Of a DNA stretch of 60,697 nt, positions 25,528 to 33,049 are shown piece after piece. The notes beneath the pieces are model-generated. The model did not search any database. It saw only the letters and a list, made by a program, of their open reading frames with translations, and had not been told where the DNA came from. How positions within the stretch are numbered: the first letter of the stretch is position 1; each line of letters opens with the position of its first letter. The stretch is taken from positions 1 to 60,697 of the forward strand of contig JAFGRB010000307.1 in assembly GCA_016935365.1 (NCBI GenBank), given 5' to 3'. The stretch is from Deltaproteobacteria bacterium (GTDB lineage Bacteria > Myxococcota > B64-G9). The position numbers were made by a program, and so were the translations under genes.

Positions 25528-26433
25528 ATGCGTCTGTTGACACGGTCGGGTATGGTGTGCGTCGCGCTCCTGTGCGCGCTGGCCGCGGCCTGCACCGAGC
25601 AGGGCGGCCGGGACGCCGGGGAGCGCGCGCCGGTGGAGCCGGAGCAGCCGAGCGTTCAGCCGGCGTCGCCCGAGGCGCTGGAGAAGCGCTGCGCGGCGGG
25701 CGAGGCGGCCGCCTGCCGGCAGCTCGGCGAGATCCTGCGCAGCGGCGAGCGCATCGGCCAGGACCTGGAGCGGGCCGCCGGGCTCTTCGACAAGGCCTGC
25801 CAGGCCGGCGACACCATCGCCTGCGTGTGGCTCGGCGAGGCCTGCGAGCAGGGCCGCGGTCTGGCCCGGGACGAGAAGCGGGCGGCTTCCCTGTACAAGA
25901 AGGCCTGCGACCAGGGGCTGGCCCTGGGCTGCAGCGGCCTGGCCGAGGCCCTGGTCAAGGGGCACGGCGTGGCCCCCGATCCCCAGACCGCGTTCGCGAT
26001 GCAGAAGGCCGCCTGCCAGAGCGGCCTGCCGCTCGCCTGCGCCCGGCTCGGCCACCTGTACATGACCGGCAAGGGCACCGAGGCCAACCCCTCCGAGGCC
26101 CTGGCGCTCTACAAGCGCGCCTGCGAGGCCAGAGAGCCGCTGGGCTGCAACAACCTGGCCTCCTACATGGCGAACCAGCAAGGTGCGAATTTCGAGGCCG
26201 AGGCGGTAGCGCTTTACCGCAAGGCCTGCGACGCGAACCTGGGCGCGGCCTGCTACAACCTGGGCCTGATGATCTCCGGCGGCCGGGGCGGGCTGGTCAA
26301 AGACTACCGGGAGAGCCTGCGCTTGCTGCGCCGCTCCTGCGAGCTGGGCTATGAGCGAGGCTGCGAGACGCTGGCGAAGTACGAGGCCGGCAGCGAGGCG
26401 CGCCGGCAGGACGGCGGCGCGCCAGCGCCTTGA
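25528..26433 (+). CDS. Sel1-like repeat lipoprotein
   Basis: A 301-residue protein with lipobox LAAAC (Cys about 22), a short Pro/Glu linker, and about six Sel1-like repeats of ~36 residues, each with a paired-Cys variant (LFDKACQAGDTIACVWLGEA, LYKKACDQGLALGCSGLAEA, LYKRACEAREPLGCNNLASY). The Cys spacing resembles the disulfide-linked Sel1 repeats of Helicobacter Hcp proteins, in line with export. Start ATG lies 3 bp after the macroglobulin stop, so the pair is an operon. A scaffold or protein-binding role is known for the family. Confidence 0.88.
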   Translation: MRLLTRSGMVCVALLCALAAACTEQGGRDAGERAPVEPEQPSVQPASPEALEKRCAAGEAAACRQLGEILRSGERIGQDLERAAGLFDKACQAGDTIACVWLGEACEQGRGLARDEKRAASLYKKACDQGLALGCSGLAEALVKGHGVAPDPQTAFAMQKAACQSGLPLACARLGHLYMTGKGTEANPSEALALYKRACEAREPLGCNNLASYMANQQGANFEAEAVALYRKACDANLGAACYNLGLMISGGRGGLVKDYRESLRLLRRSCELGYERGCETLAKYEAGSEARRQDGGAPAP

Positions 26434-26482
26434 GCCCGGCGCGTTTCTTGTATGGTGTTGTCGTTGGGCGGGGCGATTGTCT

Positions 26483-26512
26483 TTGCGTCGTGTCATCGGA
26501 ATCCGGTATGAT
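26483..26512 (+). promoter_or_regulatory. candidate promoter for the defence island
   Basis: TTGCGT (26483-26488), an 18-bp spacer, and TATGAT (26507-26512), 27 bp before the ATG at 26540. A second TATGGT (26451-26456) lies just after the Sel1 stop. Read by eye. Confidence 0.4.
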
Positions 26513-26539
26513 CCTCTGTATTGAGGAACGGAGTATGTG

Positions 26540-27682
26540 ATGAGCGGGAACTCGCTCGCTGAACGGATCTTCCAGCGCGTGCAAGAAATGGGTATTGAGG
26601 GAGATCTGGCTCGATACTCAGGGCTGGAACCGTCTAGATTGCAGGCCATCCAGAATGGCGATCCGTTTTCTGCCAGCGAGTACGAGCAGCTCTGTCGAGC
26701 GGTGGCAGTCGATCCGGTTGCCATGTACCGGGGGGAGGAGACGAGGCCACAGAGAATACCGGCCAGGTTTCGGGCAGCGACTTCGCTGGACAGCCCGGAT
26801 GCCAGCGATGTGAGGATCCTGGCGATGGCTGCCGAGATGGGTCGTATTTTGGCGCATCTCGTCGGCATGCAGGGAGAGGAGATCGCCATCGCGAGGCACC
26901 GTAAGATCCTGGGCGTGGGTGGAAGTGCCGAGCCCTGGCGCGAGGGGTACGCGCTCGGAGAGCAGGCTCGAGGCTTGCTGAGGAGCGAATCCGGACCCGT
27001 CCACGAGCTCGAGCGACTCCTCAACGATCTGGGCGTCCATATCGCGCGGATCGCCCTGAGCTCGACAGATGTGGATGCGGCCAGTATATGGGAGCCGGGA
27101 GCTGTACCCGTGATCCTGCTCAATCGGCTGAGCAAGCGGAAGCATCCGGGCGCACTCCGAGCGACACTGGCTCACGAGCTGTGTCACTTGCTCCATGATG
27201 CCGGTGAGGGAGACATCACGACGATGGTCTCCTGGGGGACGGAGCAGACGGGCAATTACTCGAATGCGGTGGAGATGCGCGCGAGAGCATTCTCGCCGTC
27301 ATTCCTCGCTCCGCGCAGCCAGGTCCTGGGCTGGGCAAGAGAGCTTGGCAAGGCCGTTCGCGAGGATGACGATCGGTTGGTGTACGAGCTCGCTTCGCAC
27401 TGGGGACTTTCCTTCGAAGGAGCTGCCTGGCACGCCAAGAACTGCGATCTCATCCGTGCCGAGAGCGCGGAGGATCTTGCGCGGAGACCGAGGAAGCCGA
27501 GGATTTCCTACGAGCTGTTCGAGACCGTTCAGACGGACGTGCCGCCAGCGATGTTTCACGATCTTCTTCCCGAGGACCCGGCACCCCTGTGGCAGGGATG
27601 GGCGGCGGGGATCGTGATTGTATCCATGGAAGAGGGTCAAATCACGACAGGTCGGGCTCGCGAGCTGCTGACCTGGAGCTGA
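26540..27682 (+). CDS. Xre-like/ImmA-IrrE metallopeptidase (COG2856), putative antitoxin or regulator
   Basis: A 380-residue protein. Residues ~1-60 form a helical, degenerate Xre-type HTH (LARYSGLEPSRLQAIQNGDP). The C-terminal half carries the ImmA/IrrE gluzincin motif TLAHELCHLLHD with His 212, Glu 213 and His 216, and a downstream Glu 245 in EMRARAFSPSFLAP as likely third ligand. ImmA of ICEBs1 cleaves its repressor and IrrE of Deinococcus cleaves DdrO; Xre-COG2856 fusions also occur as antitoxin-like partners in toxin-antitoxin loci. Start ATG 26540 has GGAG 6 nt upstream; GTG 26537 is too close. The PIN-like gene follows 8 bp after the stop, supporting a two-gene module. Confidence 0.85.
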   Translation: MSGNSLAERIFQRVQEMGIEGDLARYSGLEPSRLQAIQNGDPFSASEYEQLCRAVAVDPVAMYRGEETRPQRIPARFRAATSLDSPDASDVRILAMAAEMGRILAHLVGMQGEEIAIARHRKILGVGGSAEPWREGYALGEQARGLLRSESGPVHELERLLNDLGVHIARIALSSTDVDAASIWEPGAVPVILLNRLSKRKHPGALRATLAHELCHLLHDAGEGDITTMVSWGTEQTGNYSNAVEMRARAFSPSFLAPRSQVLGWARELGKAVREDDDRLVYELASHWGLSFEGAAWHAKNCDLIRAESAEDLARRPRKPRISYELFETVQTDVPPAMFHDLLPEDPAPLWQGWAAGIVIVSMEEGQITTGRARELLTWS

Positions 27683-27690
27683 ACCAGCTC

Positions 27691-28188
27691 ATGACCGCGT
27701 GGATCATCGATGATGGCCCCTTGGAGTGGTTGGCGAGATCCGTCGACCCGAAGACGGTCAGTTCTTGGCCCGAAGACCAGTTCTTCATCGCAGAAGCCAC
27801 GGCTCAAAACGCTTCTGGAAGGCGTACAGACCTGCTGGCTCACCAGCGAGCCATCCAGACTTTCAGGGTCATGTGCGGCACGGACGCTTTCGGGATCTTG
27901 TATGAACACCTGCGTCAACCCGTGGAGAGCAGCGCGAACCTGGCGGAGAACCAGGCTATCGCCTGGGCTCTGGCGGAACGCGATGATGCCGTTCTCGTAA
28001 CAGTCGACAAGCGCGCCGCGGTGCTGGCATTGGCCGAGCTGGGACGAAGCCGCGTGGCGCATGCATTCGACCTGTGGATGCAACTCAGGGATGAGTGTAA
28101 TATCTCAACGGAGGAGTACGACGAGCTCTGCGATGCCACGTTGAGAGCCGACCAGAGCCTCAAGGTGCTCCCGATCCGGTGCCGATAG
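27691..28188 (+). CDS. PIN-like domain protein, putative toxin
   Basis: A 165-residue protein with the layout of PIN-like RNases. Asp 7 and Asp 8 lie at the end of the first strand (TAWIIDDGPLEWLA), there is a central acidic helix start (LAENQAIAWALAERDD), then a late Asp in VLVTVDKRAAVLALAELG. These positions match the acidic tetrad of PIN and related NYN-type nucleases, though one residue is uncertain. Known PIN toxins cleave tRNA or mRNA. Start ATG 27691 was chosen because it lies 8 bp after the upstream stop. Together with the Xre-ImmA/IrrE protein it looks like a type II toxin-antitoxin pair; this is inferred from context. Confidence 0.7.
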   Translation: MTAWIIDDGPLEWLARSVDPKTVSSWPEDQFFIAEATAQNASGRRTDLLAHQRAIQTFRVMCGTDAFGILYEHLRQPVESSANLAENQAIAWALAERDDAVLVTVDKRAAVLALAELGRSRVAHAFDLWMQLRDECNISTEEYDELCDATLRADQSLKVLPIRCR

Positions 28189-28263
28189 CGATAAGAATAC
28201 GAGGGGACTGGCAAGTTCGCCTGACCCATCCACTCATCGTCCCAACTCAGCACGAGGGATTTC

Positions 28264-30828
28264 ATGGAAGCGCAGCACATCATCCCTGATGGCATCAGCC
28301 GTGACGATGTGATACTGGCTATGGCCGATTTCGATGCGGGGATCGATCATCGCTTTGGTACTGCTACCAAGTACCAGGTATTCCATGAAGGAAAAGTCTA
28401 TCCGCCCAAGGCTCTCATCGGAATCGCTGCTCGACGGTTGGTTGGTCGCATTCTGGGGCCAGACGAGTTTGCGGGCGGTCTAAGCTCTCGATGCTTCAAG
28501 GTTTTAAAAGACCTGGGTTTTGAAATCGTCAGGAAGGAGGTGCTGTCTGTACCGCCTGCAGTGAGCCAGCGATTCAAGAACCCGAAGCGCGAGGAAGTAC
28601 GTTTGGCCGCTGCGGCAGAAGCTACGGCCTTGATCCGAAAGACGGCTCTCTGGACCGCCGAGACGTTCAGCGACCTCCTACGCCAGTTGAACACGGACTG
28701 GGCGCGCAACAAGGTGCTCCACAATCGGTATGGACCAGGATTGATCGGATCGAATGAGAAAAAACTGCTCCGCTCAATCGATAGGCTTCAGCTCTGGCTA
28801 CATCGCGTGCATCTGACAGAAAACCTGAACGACGAGATCGTTCGGAGCCTCTATCAGGACTACCTGGAACGAAAGCTTCCCAATCCTTACCTGTTCCCTA
28901 CGGCGATCTTTGCCTGCATGGCTCCAGATCGATACACGCTATTTGTAAAGCCGCTCTTGCAGGCTACGGGTAGGCTTGTGGGACGGGTATTTCGACGAAG
29001 CAAAGACCCGAACGCCTACCTCGAATTCAACTATGCAATGAGAGAGCTGTGTGAGGAACATGAATGGCCTATGTGTCTGGCAGATGCGGCGCTGTTCGAT
29101 GTGCAAAGCTCGGATTCCCGGGAGGAGTTTGATGGATATGCGGAAGATGCCATCGATTTCCTCCGAGAACTGAGAGATCGCACACATGATCCAGAGTGGC
29201 ACCAAGAGCAGCACGCCCGCTACGCACAGGTGCTGCGCGATCCGACTCGACTACTCGTGAAGACTATCGCCGAAAAGTATATTACCAAGCTGGACCCCCA
29301 AGTGGCAGCGGTGCCAAGGCCCATTTCGATACTAAAGAAGAACGACTTCGGGGGCGATTCCTACTACCCATATTACTGGTTTGCTTTCTTCGACCCGGCG
29401 GCCGAGAGCAAGACGAAGTCGGTCCAGCTATTTGGTTACCTGTCCGGAGAGGGTGACCTATACCGCTACGGCTTCGGTCTTGGGCGATACTGCGCACCCT
29501 ACCTATCGAGACTCATGGGCGCACTGCGCTCAGCTGGGCCGCGCTTCGCAGACTATCTGTCCTCGCTTGGAGATGAAGTCGTGGTTGTCCACCGTAGCAA
29601 GTCTTCCAAGAATAGTCTGCCTGTCCGTGATGCTGCTGTTGCGATCCGCGATAGGGGGATCGACAAGGTGTTTCCCGAGAGCGAGATCGAGGATCTCGAT
29701 TTAGCGATAGAGGTCCATCCTCTCGACCAATTGGCTGGGCGTGGACCCACGCTTGCCGAGGACATGGGCGTGTTGTTCACCAAGCTGTGGCCGCTTTTCC
29801 AGGCAGGACGAACAGGGGCATTTGACTGGCCGGATACCGACGGACCGGAGAATGATACAGACGATGGAGATGGTGACGAGACGTTCGAGTCCTTGGCAGA
29901 CCTGGCCACCTTGACCAATATCCCCGAGGAGCGCTTGCGGGAGATGGAGGAAGCGTTGCTTGCCAAGGGGCAACTCGTCCTCGTGGGGCCGCCGGGCACC
30001 AGCAAGACCTACCTGGCCCAGAGGTTCGCGCGCTACTTTGTGCAAGCTCAGCCCAAAGAGCGTGCTCAGGGCCGTAGCCATGTGATCTACATGCACGCAA
30101 GCTGGGGCTATGAAGATTTCTTCGAAGGCCTGCGGCCCAAGGTTGACGTGGAGGGTCTTCAGTTCGAGCGGCGCGATGGCGCATTCCTCAAATGGATCGA
30201 GGTGGCCCAGCGCATTCCATCTCCGGCACGGCACGTCTTGGTGCTGGATGAGATCAACCGCTGCGACACCGCCGCGGTGCTCGGTGAGCTGCTGCAGCTC
30301 ATGGAGTATCGCGGCACCACGGTTCAGCTCCTAAGCGGCCGGCCGTTCGTCTTCCCTCGCAACCTGCACATCATCGGGACCATGAACAGCGCAGATCGCT
30401 CGGTGGGGCGCATGGATCTTGCCCTGAGGCGGCGCTTCTTCTTTTTCGAGCTGATGCCAGATCCCGACGTGCTAGCGCAGTGGCTCAAGGATCGCAATGA
30501 GTGCGGACTCGACGCCGAAGCCCTTCGCGAGTGCAACCAGTATCTGGAGAGAGTATGTGGGATTCCTCCCGAGCAACAGATCGGCCATGCGCTGTTCATG
30601 CCCAGCTCGGCAGGAGGCGAAGACATCGAGGAGGACTCCGAATTAAGTCTCACGCCTGAGCTGCTCCGCCAAATCGTGAGCTACAGCGTGATTCCATATG
30701 TGCGGGAGCTGATGATGGAGCGAGGGCGAGATCCTCGATCGGCAGTGAAGAAGATCCGGGAGATCTTCGGTATGTATTGGCAAGACGCCGAGGATGAAGA
30801 AGAGGATGAGAATACGAGCTCCGACTAG
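28264..30828 (+). CDS. McrB-type AAA+ GTPase with ScoMcrA-like N-terminal head domain
   Basis: An 854-residue protein. Residues ~1-95 (TKYQVFHEGKVYPPKALIGI, then FAGGLSSRCFKVLKDLGFEI) resemble the N-terminal head domain of ScoMcrA-type HNH endonucleases, an unusual partner for McrB. Residues ~100-540 are of unknown fold; YYWFAFFDPAAESKTKSVQL may belong to a DUF3578-like module. The AAA+ motor has Walker A GPPGTSKT (575-582), Walker B VLDEINR (660-666) and the McrB signature GTMNSADRS (705-713), followed by LALRRRFFFFELMPD. McrB hexamers use GTP to translocate DNA and drive McrC cleavage of modified DNA. RBS GAGGG precedes ATG 28264. The mcrC-type gene follows 31 bp downstream. Confidence 0.88.
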   Translation: MEAQHIIPDGISRDDVILAMADFDAGIDHRFGTATKYQVFHEGKVYPPKALIGIAARRLVGRILGPDEFAGGLSSRCFKVLKDLGFEIVRKEVLSVPPAVSQRFKNPKREEVRLAAAAEATALIRKTALWTAETFSDLLRQLNTDWARNKVLHNRYGPGLIGSNEKKLLRSIDRLQLWLHRVHLTENLNDEIVRSLYQDYLERKLPNPYLFPTAIFACMAPDRYTLFVKPLLQATGRLVGRVFRRSKDPNAYLEFNYAMRELCEEHEWPMCLADAALFDVQSSDSREEFDGYAEDAIDFLRELRDRTHDPEWHQEQHARYAQVLRDPTRLLVKTIAEKYITKLDPQVAAVPRPISILKKNDFGGDSYYPYYWFAFFDPAAESKTKSVQLFGYLSGEGDLYRYGFGLGRYCAPYLSRLMGALRSAGPRFADYLSSLGDEVVVVHRSKSSKNSLPVRDAAVAIRDRGIDKVFPESEIEDLDLAIEVHPLDQLAGRGPTLAEDMGVLFTKLWPLFQAGRTGAFDWPDTDGPENDTDDGDGDETFESLADLATLTNIPEERLREMEEALLAKGQLVLVGPPGTSKTYLAQRFARYFVQAQPKERAQGRSHVIYMHASWGYEDFFEGLRPKVDVEGLQFERRDGAFLKWIEVAQRIPSPARHVLVLDEINRCDTAAVLGELLQLMEYRGTTVQLLSGRPFVFPRNLHIIGTMNSADRSVGRMDLALRRRFFFFELMPDPDVLAQWLKDRNECGLDAEALRECNQYLERVCGIPPEQQIGHALFMPSSAGGEDIEEDSELSLTPELLRQIVSYSVIPYVRELMMERGRDPRSAVKKIREIFGMYWQDAEDEEEDENTSSD

Positions 30829-30859
30829 CAAGAGAGCTGTGCGAGAAGAGTAGCTGGCC

Positions 30860-32137
30860 ATGGTCTCCACCGTTACCTGCCAGGAGCAGGGCACGCCTCG
30901 ATCCGAGAGATGGAGCCCTCCTTTTCTTGTGTCGTCCGAAGACTTGAGCTTTCTCGAGGCTCGATCCTCTCAAGAGCAGATCGAGATTGAACGGATTTCT
31001 TCGATGGAGATTCGCGTCGCAGGACGGAAGTATTGCGGACGGATCAGGCTGCCTTCTGGGCGCTGGCTGCAGATACAGAGCAAGGTTCCCCCGGCTCGGA
31101 TAATGGACTGGTTGGTATACTCCCGCACGATTCCGTCCCTGGAGAGCTGGATCGATGCTCCAATGCTCGATGTAGGCACTGACGCCGCCACGGCACTGGC
31201 TGCTCTGTTTCTGCACGAATTGAGCATTCTCACCAACTTCCACCTCCGACCTGGATACTGTGTCGTTTCTCAAGTCCGGCGAGCATTCAGGGGGAGGTTA
31301 GTTGAACGAAAACTCGCCCGTGAGTCTAGACAACTGCCGGCTCTTCCATGTGCATTCCGTGACCGGACGATGAGCACCGTGCAAAACTGTGTGCTGGCCA
31401 GGGCGCTGGATGCCTGCTGGCGACTCGGTGTTCAAAACGCGCTTCGCGATGAATCCCGATGTCAATTAGAACGGCTGAACGCGCAGTGGGCGGGCATCGA
31501 ACGTACGCTGTCCAGCGTACACCATGCGCTGACAGTGGCGGTCGCCTGTCCTCCAGTAGGTTATCGCAACGCACTTCAGCTCGCGAGAATGCTCATGGTC
31601 GGCGCAGGATTCGACCTTGCAGGCGGCGATGGTGGTGACTCTTTTCTCGTGAGCATGGCAGGAATATTTGAACGCGCTTTGCGGCGGATGGCCGCTCAGT
31701 GGGCCAGACGGAATGGCTGGGCGTCCATGTCTTCGTCAGCACGCACGCGCTTCTGGGACGATGCCCCACGGAAGCGGAGCTTCATTGCCGATGTGATGGT
31801 GCAGCATCCTTCTCACGAGCGGATAATACTTGATGCCAAGTACAAGTGCGGATACGGGCACGAAAGCCGAGAGGACTGCTTCCAGATGTGTGCCTACTTG
31901 CTCGCATTCAAGGCGAGGACAGCGCTTTTGGTGTACCCGACTGGAATGGGAAATCCGAGGACTTTGCTCCAATCAGACCTCGTCCCTTCTGGAGCAACCA
32001 TCCTCTCCATGGAACTGCCCATGGCGAAAGGTCCTGCGGAATGCGAAGCACAAATGCGGCAAATCATGAACCAAGTTGCCGATGACCATGTACTTGGTGA
32101 AGGTTCAATGCATGCAACCTTGCAGAGGATCTCATGA
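30860..32137 (+). CDS. mcrC: McrC-family endonuclease subunit
   Basis: A 425-residue protein matching the McrBC restriction-component family. An N-terminal beta-rich part (GRIRLPSGRWLQIQSKVP) is followed by a helical stalk and a C-terminal PD-(D/E)xK nuclease: FIADVMVQ (Asp 311) then IILDAKYK (Asp 325, Lys 327) and a Gln-containing helix (DCFQMCAYLLAF). In type IV restriction McrC cuts DNA when stimulated by McrB GTP hydrolysis. There is no strong ribosome binding site before ATG 30860. Its stop overlaps the start of alkD (ATGA, 32134-32137), the exact point where base composition returns to host-like. Confidence 0.88.
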   Translation: MVSTVTCQEQGTPRSERWSPPFLVSSEDLSFLEARSSQEQIEIERISSMEIRVAGRKYCGRIRLPSGRWLQIQSKVPPARIMDWLVYSRTIPSLESWIDAPMLDVGTDAATALAALFLHELSILTNFHLRPGYCVVSQVRRAFRGRLVERKLARESRQLPALPCAFRDRTMSTVQNCVLARALDACWRLGVQNALRDESRCQLERLNAQWAGIERTLSSVHHALTVAVACPPVGYRNALQLARMLMVGAGFDLAGGDGGDSFLVSMAGIFERALRRMAAQWARRNGWASMSSSARTRFWDDAPRKRSFIADVMVQHPSHERIILDAKYKCGYGHESREDCFQMCAYLLAFKARTALLVYPTGMGNPRTLLQSDLVPSGATILSMELPMAKGPAECEAQMRQIMNQVADDHVLGEGSMHATLQRIS

Positions 32138-32844
32138 AGCCGAAACGCATCGCGGCCGAGGTGATCGCGAAGCTCCGGAAGGCGTCGAGCGCTGCGCGCC
32201 GGGCCAAGAACGAGAAGTACTTCCCGAGCGCCCAGGCTGTCCTGGGGGTGGATGCGGCGGGTATCCGGGCGGTGGAGCGCGATCTGAAGAAGCGGCTCGC
32301 GGGCGCCGGGGCGCGGGAGGTCTACGAGATCGCCCTGGCGATCATCGGAGCCGGGACGGTCGAGGGCCGGCAGGTGGCCTACGAGATCCTGGCCGGGCAC
32401 AAGGGCGCCGTCGAGGCGCTCGGTCTCGAGGAGGTCCTCGCGCTCGGCGAGGGCATGGACAACTGGGTCTCGGTGGACACCTTCGCGGTGCTGGTCGCGG
32501 GGCCGGCCTGGCGGGAGCGCCGGATCCCGGACTCGGCGGTGCGGGCCTGGACGCGCTCCGAGGACCGCTGGTGGCGCCGGGCCGCGCTGGTGTCCACGGT
32601 GGCGCTCAACCTCAAGTCGAGAGGCGGCCGGGGGGACGAGGCGCGCACCCTGGCCATCTGCAAGCGGCTGGCCGCGGACCATGACGACATGGTGGCCAAG
32701 GGCCTCTCCTGGGCGCTTCGCGAGCTCTCGAAACGGGGCAGGGCGCCGGTCGAGCGCTTCCTGGCCGAGCACGAGGAGGATCTCCCGGCGCGGGTCCTGC
32801 GCGAGGTGCGGCGCAAGATCAAGACCGGCAGGAAGTACGGCTGA
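32134..32844 (+). CDS. AlkD-like DNA alkylation repair enzyme (HEAT-repeat glycosylase)
   Basis: A 236-residue all-helical protein of the DNA alkylation repair family (AlkC/AlkD-like). MDNWVSVDTFAVLVAGPAW and the final repeat DMVAKGLSWALRELSKRGR with VLREVRRKIKTGRK match AlkD. AlkD removes 3- and 7-alkylpurines using a HEAT-like cradle. GC-rich codon use is like the genes before 26.4 kb and unlike mcrC, with which it overlaps by 4 bp. It may be co-transcribed with the restriction module or simply be the host gene next to the insertion. Confidence 0.85.
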   Translation: MKPKRIAAEVIAKLRKASSAARRAKNEKYFPSAQAVLGVDAAGIRAVERDLKKRLAGAGAREVYEIALAIIGAGTVEGRQVAYEILAGHKGAVEALGLEEVLALGEGMDNWVSVDTFAVLVAGPAWRERRIPDSAVRAWTRSEDRWWRRAALVSTVALNLKSRGGRGDEARTLAICKRLAADHDDMVAKGLSWALRELSKRGRAPVERFLAEHEEDLPARVLREVRRKIKTGRKYG

Positions 32845-32893
32845 GCCGGGCTCCGGCGCGTCGAGGCGCGAGTAGTCCGGACGGATCCTGTGG

Positions 32894-32899
32894 TATAGT
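32894..32899 (+). promoter_or_regulatory. candidate extended -10 element for the Lys-rich miniprotein
   Basis: TATAGT preceded by TGG (TGGTATAGT) lies 31 bp before the ATG of the 39-residue protein. No good -35 is visible. Read by eye. Confidence 0.35.
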
Positions 32900-32929
32900 C
32901 GAGCGGTCGGCCGTGGAAAGGAGAAGGCC

Positions 32930-33049
32930 ATGCCCAAGGGAGAGGAAAAGCGGGACCGCAAGAACAAACCGAAGCTGTCCATCTCGGACAAGAAGAAGAA
33001 GAAGAAGGAAAAGGCGCTCCGCAAGCAGCAACAGCAGGAGCCGATCTAG
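32930..33049 (+). CDS. 39-residue Lys-rich miniprotein
   Basis: The frame starts at ATG 32930 with AAGGAGAAGG upstream, an excellent ribosome binding site, plus a TATAGT box. Composition is highly basic: MPKGEEKRDRKNKP, a run of six Lys, and a QQQQ tract near the end. Small Lys-rich proteins starting M-x-K-G-E/Q-E-K exist in many proteobacteria without known function; nucleic-acid binding is plausible. Its stop TAG (33047-33049) overlaps the stop of the opposite-strand phospholipase gene (CTAG shared). Confidence 0.7.
   Translation: MPKGEEKRDRKNKPKLSISDKKKKKKEKALRKQQQQEPI

Larger units (their letters stand above)
26434..32137 (+). other. AT-richer defence-type island (Xre-ImmA/IrrE, PIN-like, McrB, McrC)
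   Basis: From just after the Sel1 gene to the start of alkD, codons with A/T in third position and TA-rich words are clearly commoner than in the flanking genes, judged by eye. All four genes point the same way and belong to mobile or defence families. No integrase, att repeat or transposase was found at the ends. The right edge coincides with the ATGA overlap at 32134-32137. Confidence 0.65.

Noticed and set aside
19723..27135. 2470-codon open frame on the minus strand
   Set aside because: It is antisense to the alpha-2-macroglobulin and Sel1 genes and is rich in Arg, Leu, Val, His and Gln repeats, the usual shadow of GC-rich coding DNA. No domains seen.
26434..32137. Prophage or integrative element
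   Set aside because: No integrase, structural phage genes, tRNA or direct repeats were found at the edges; only an island by composition and gene content.
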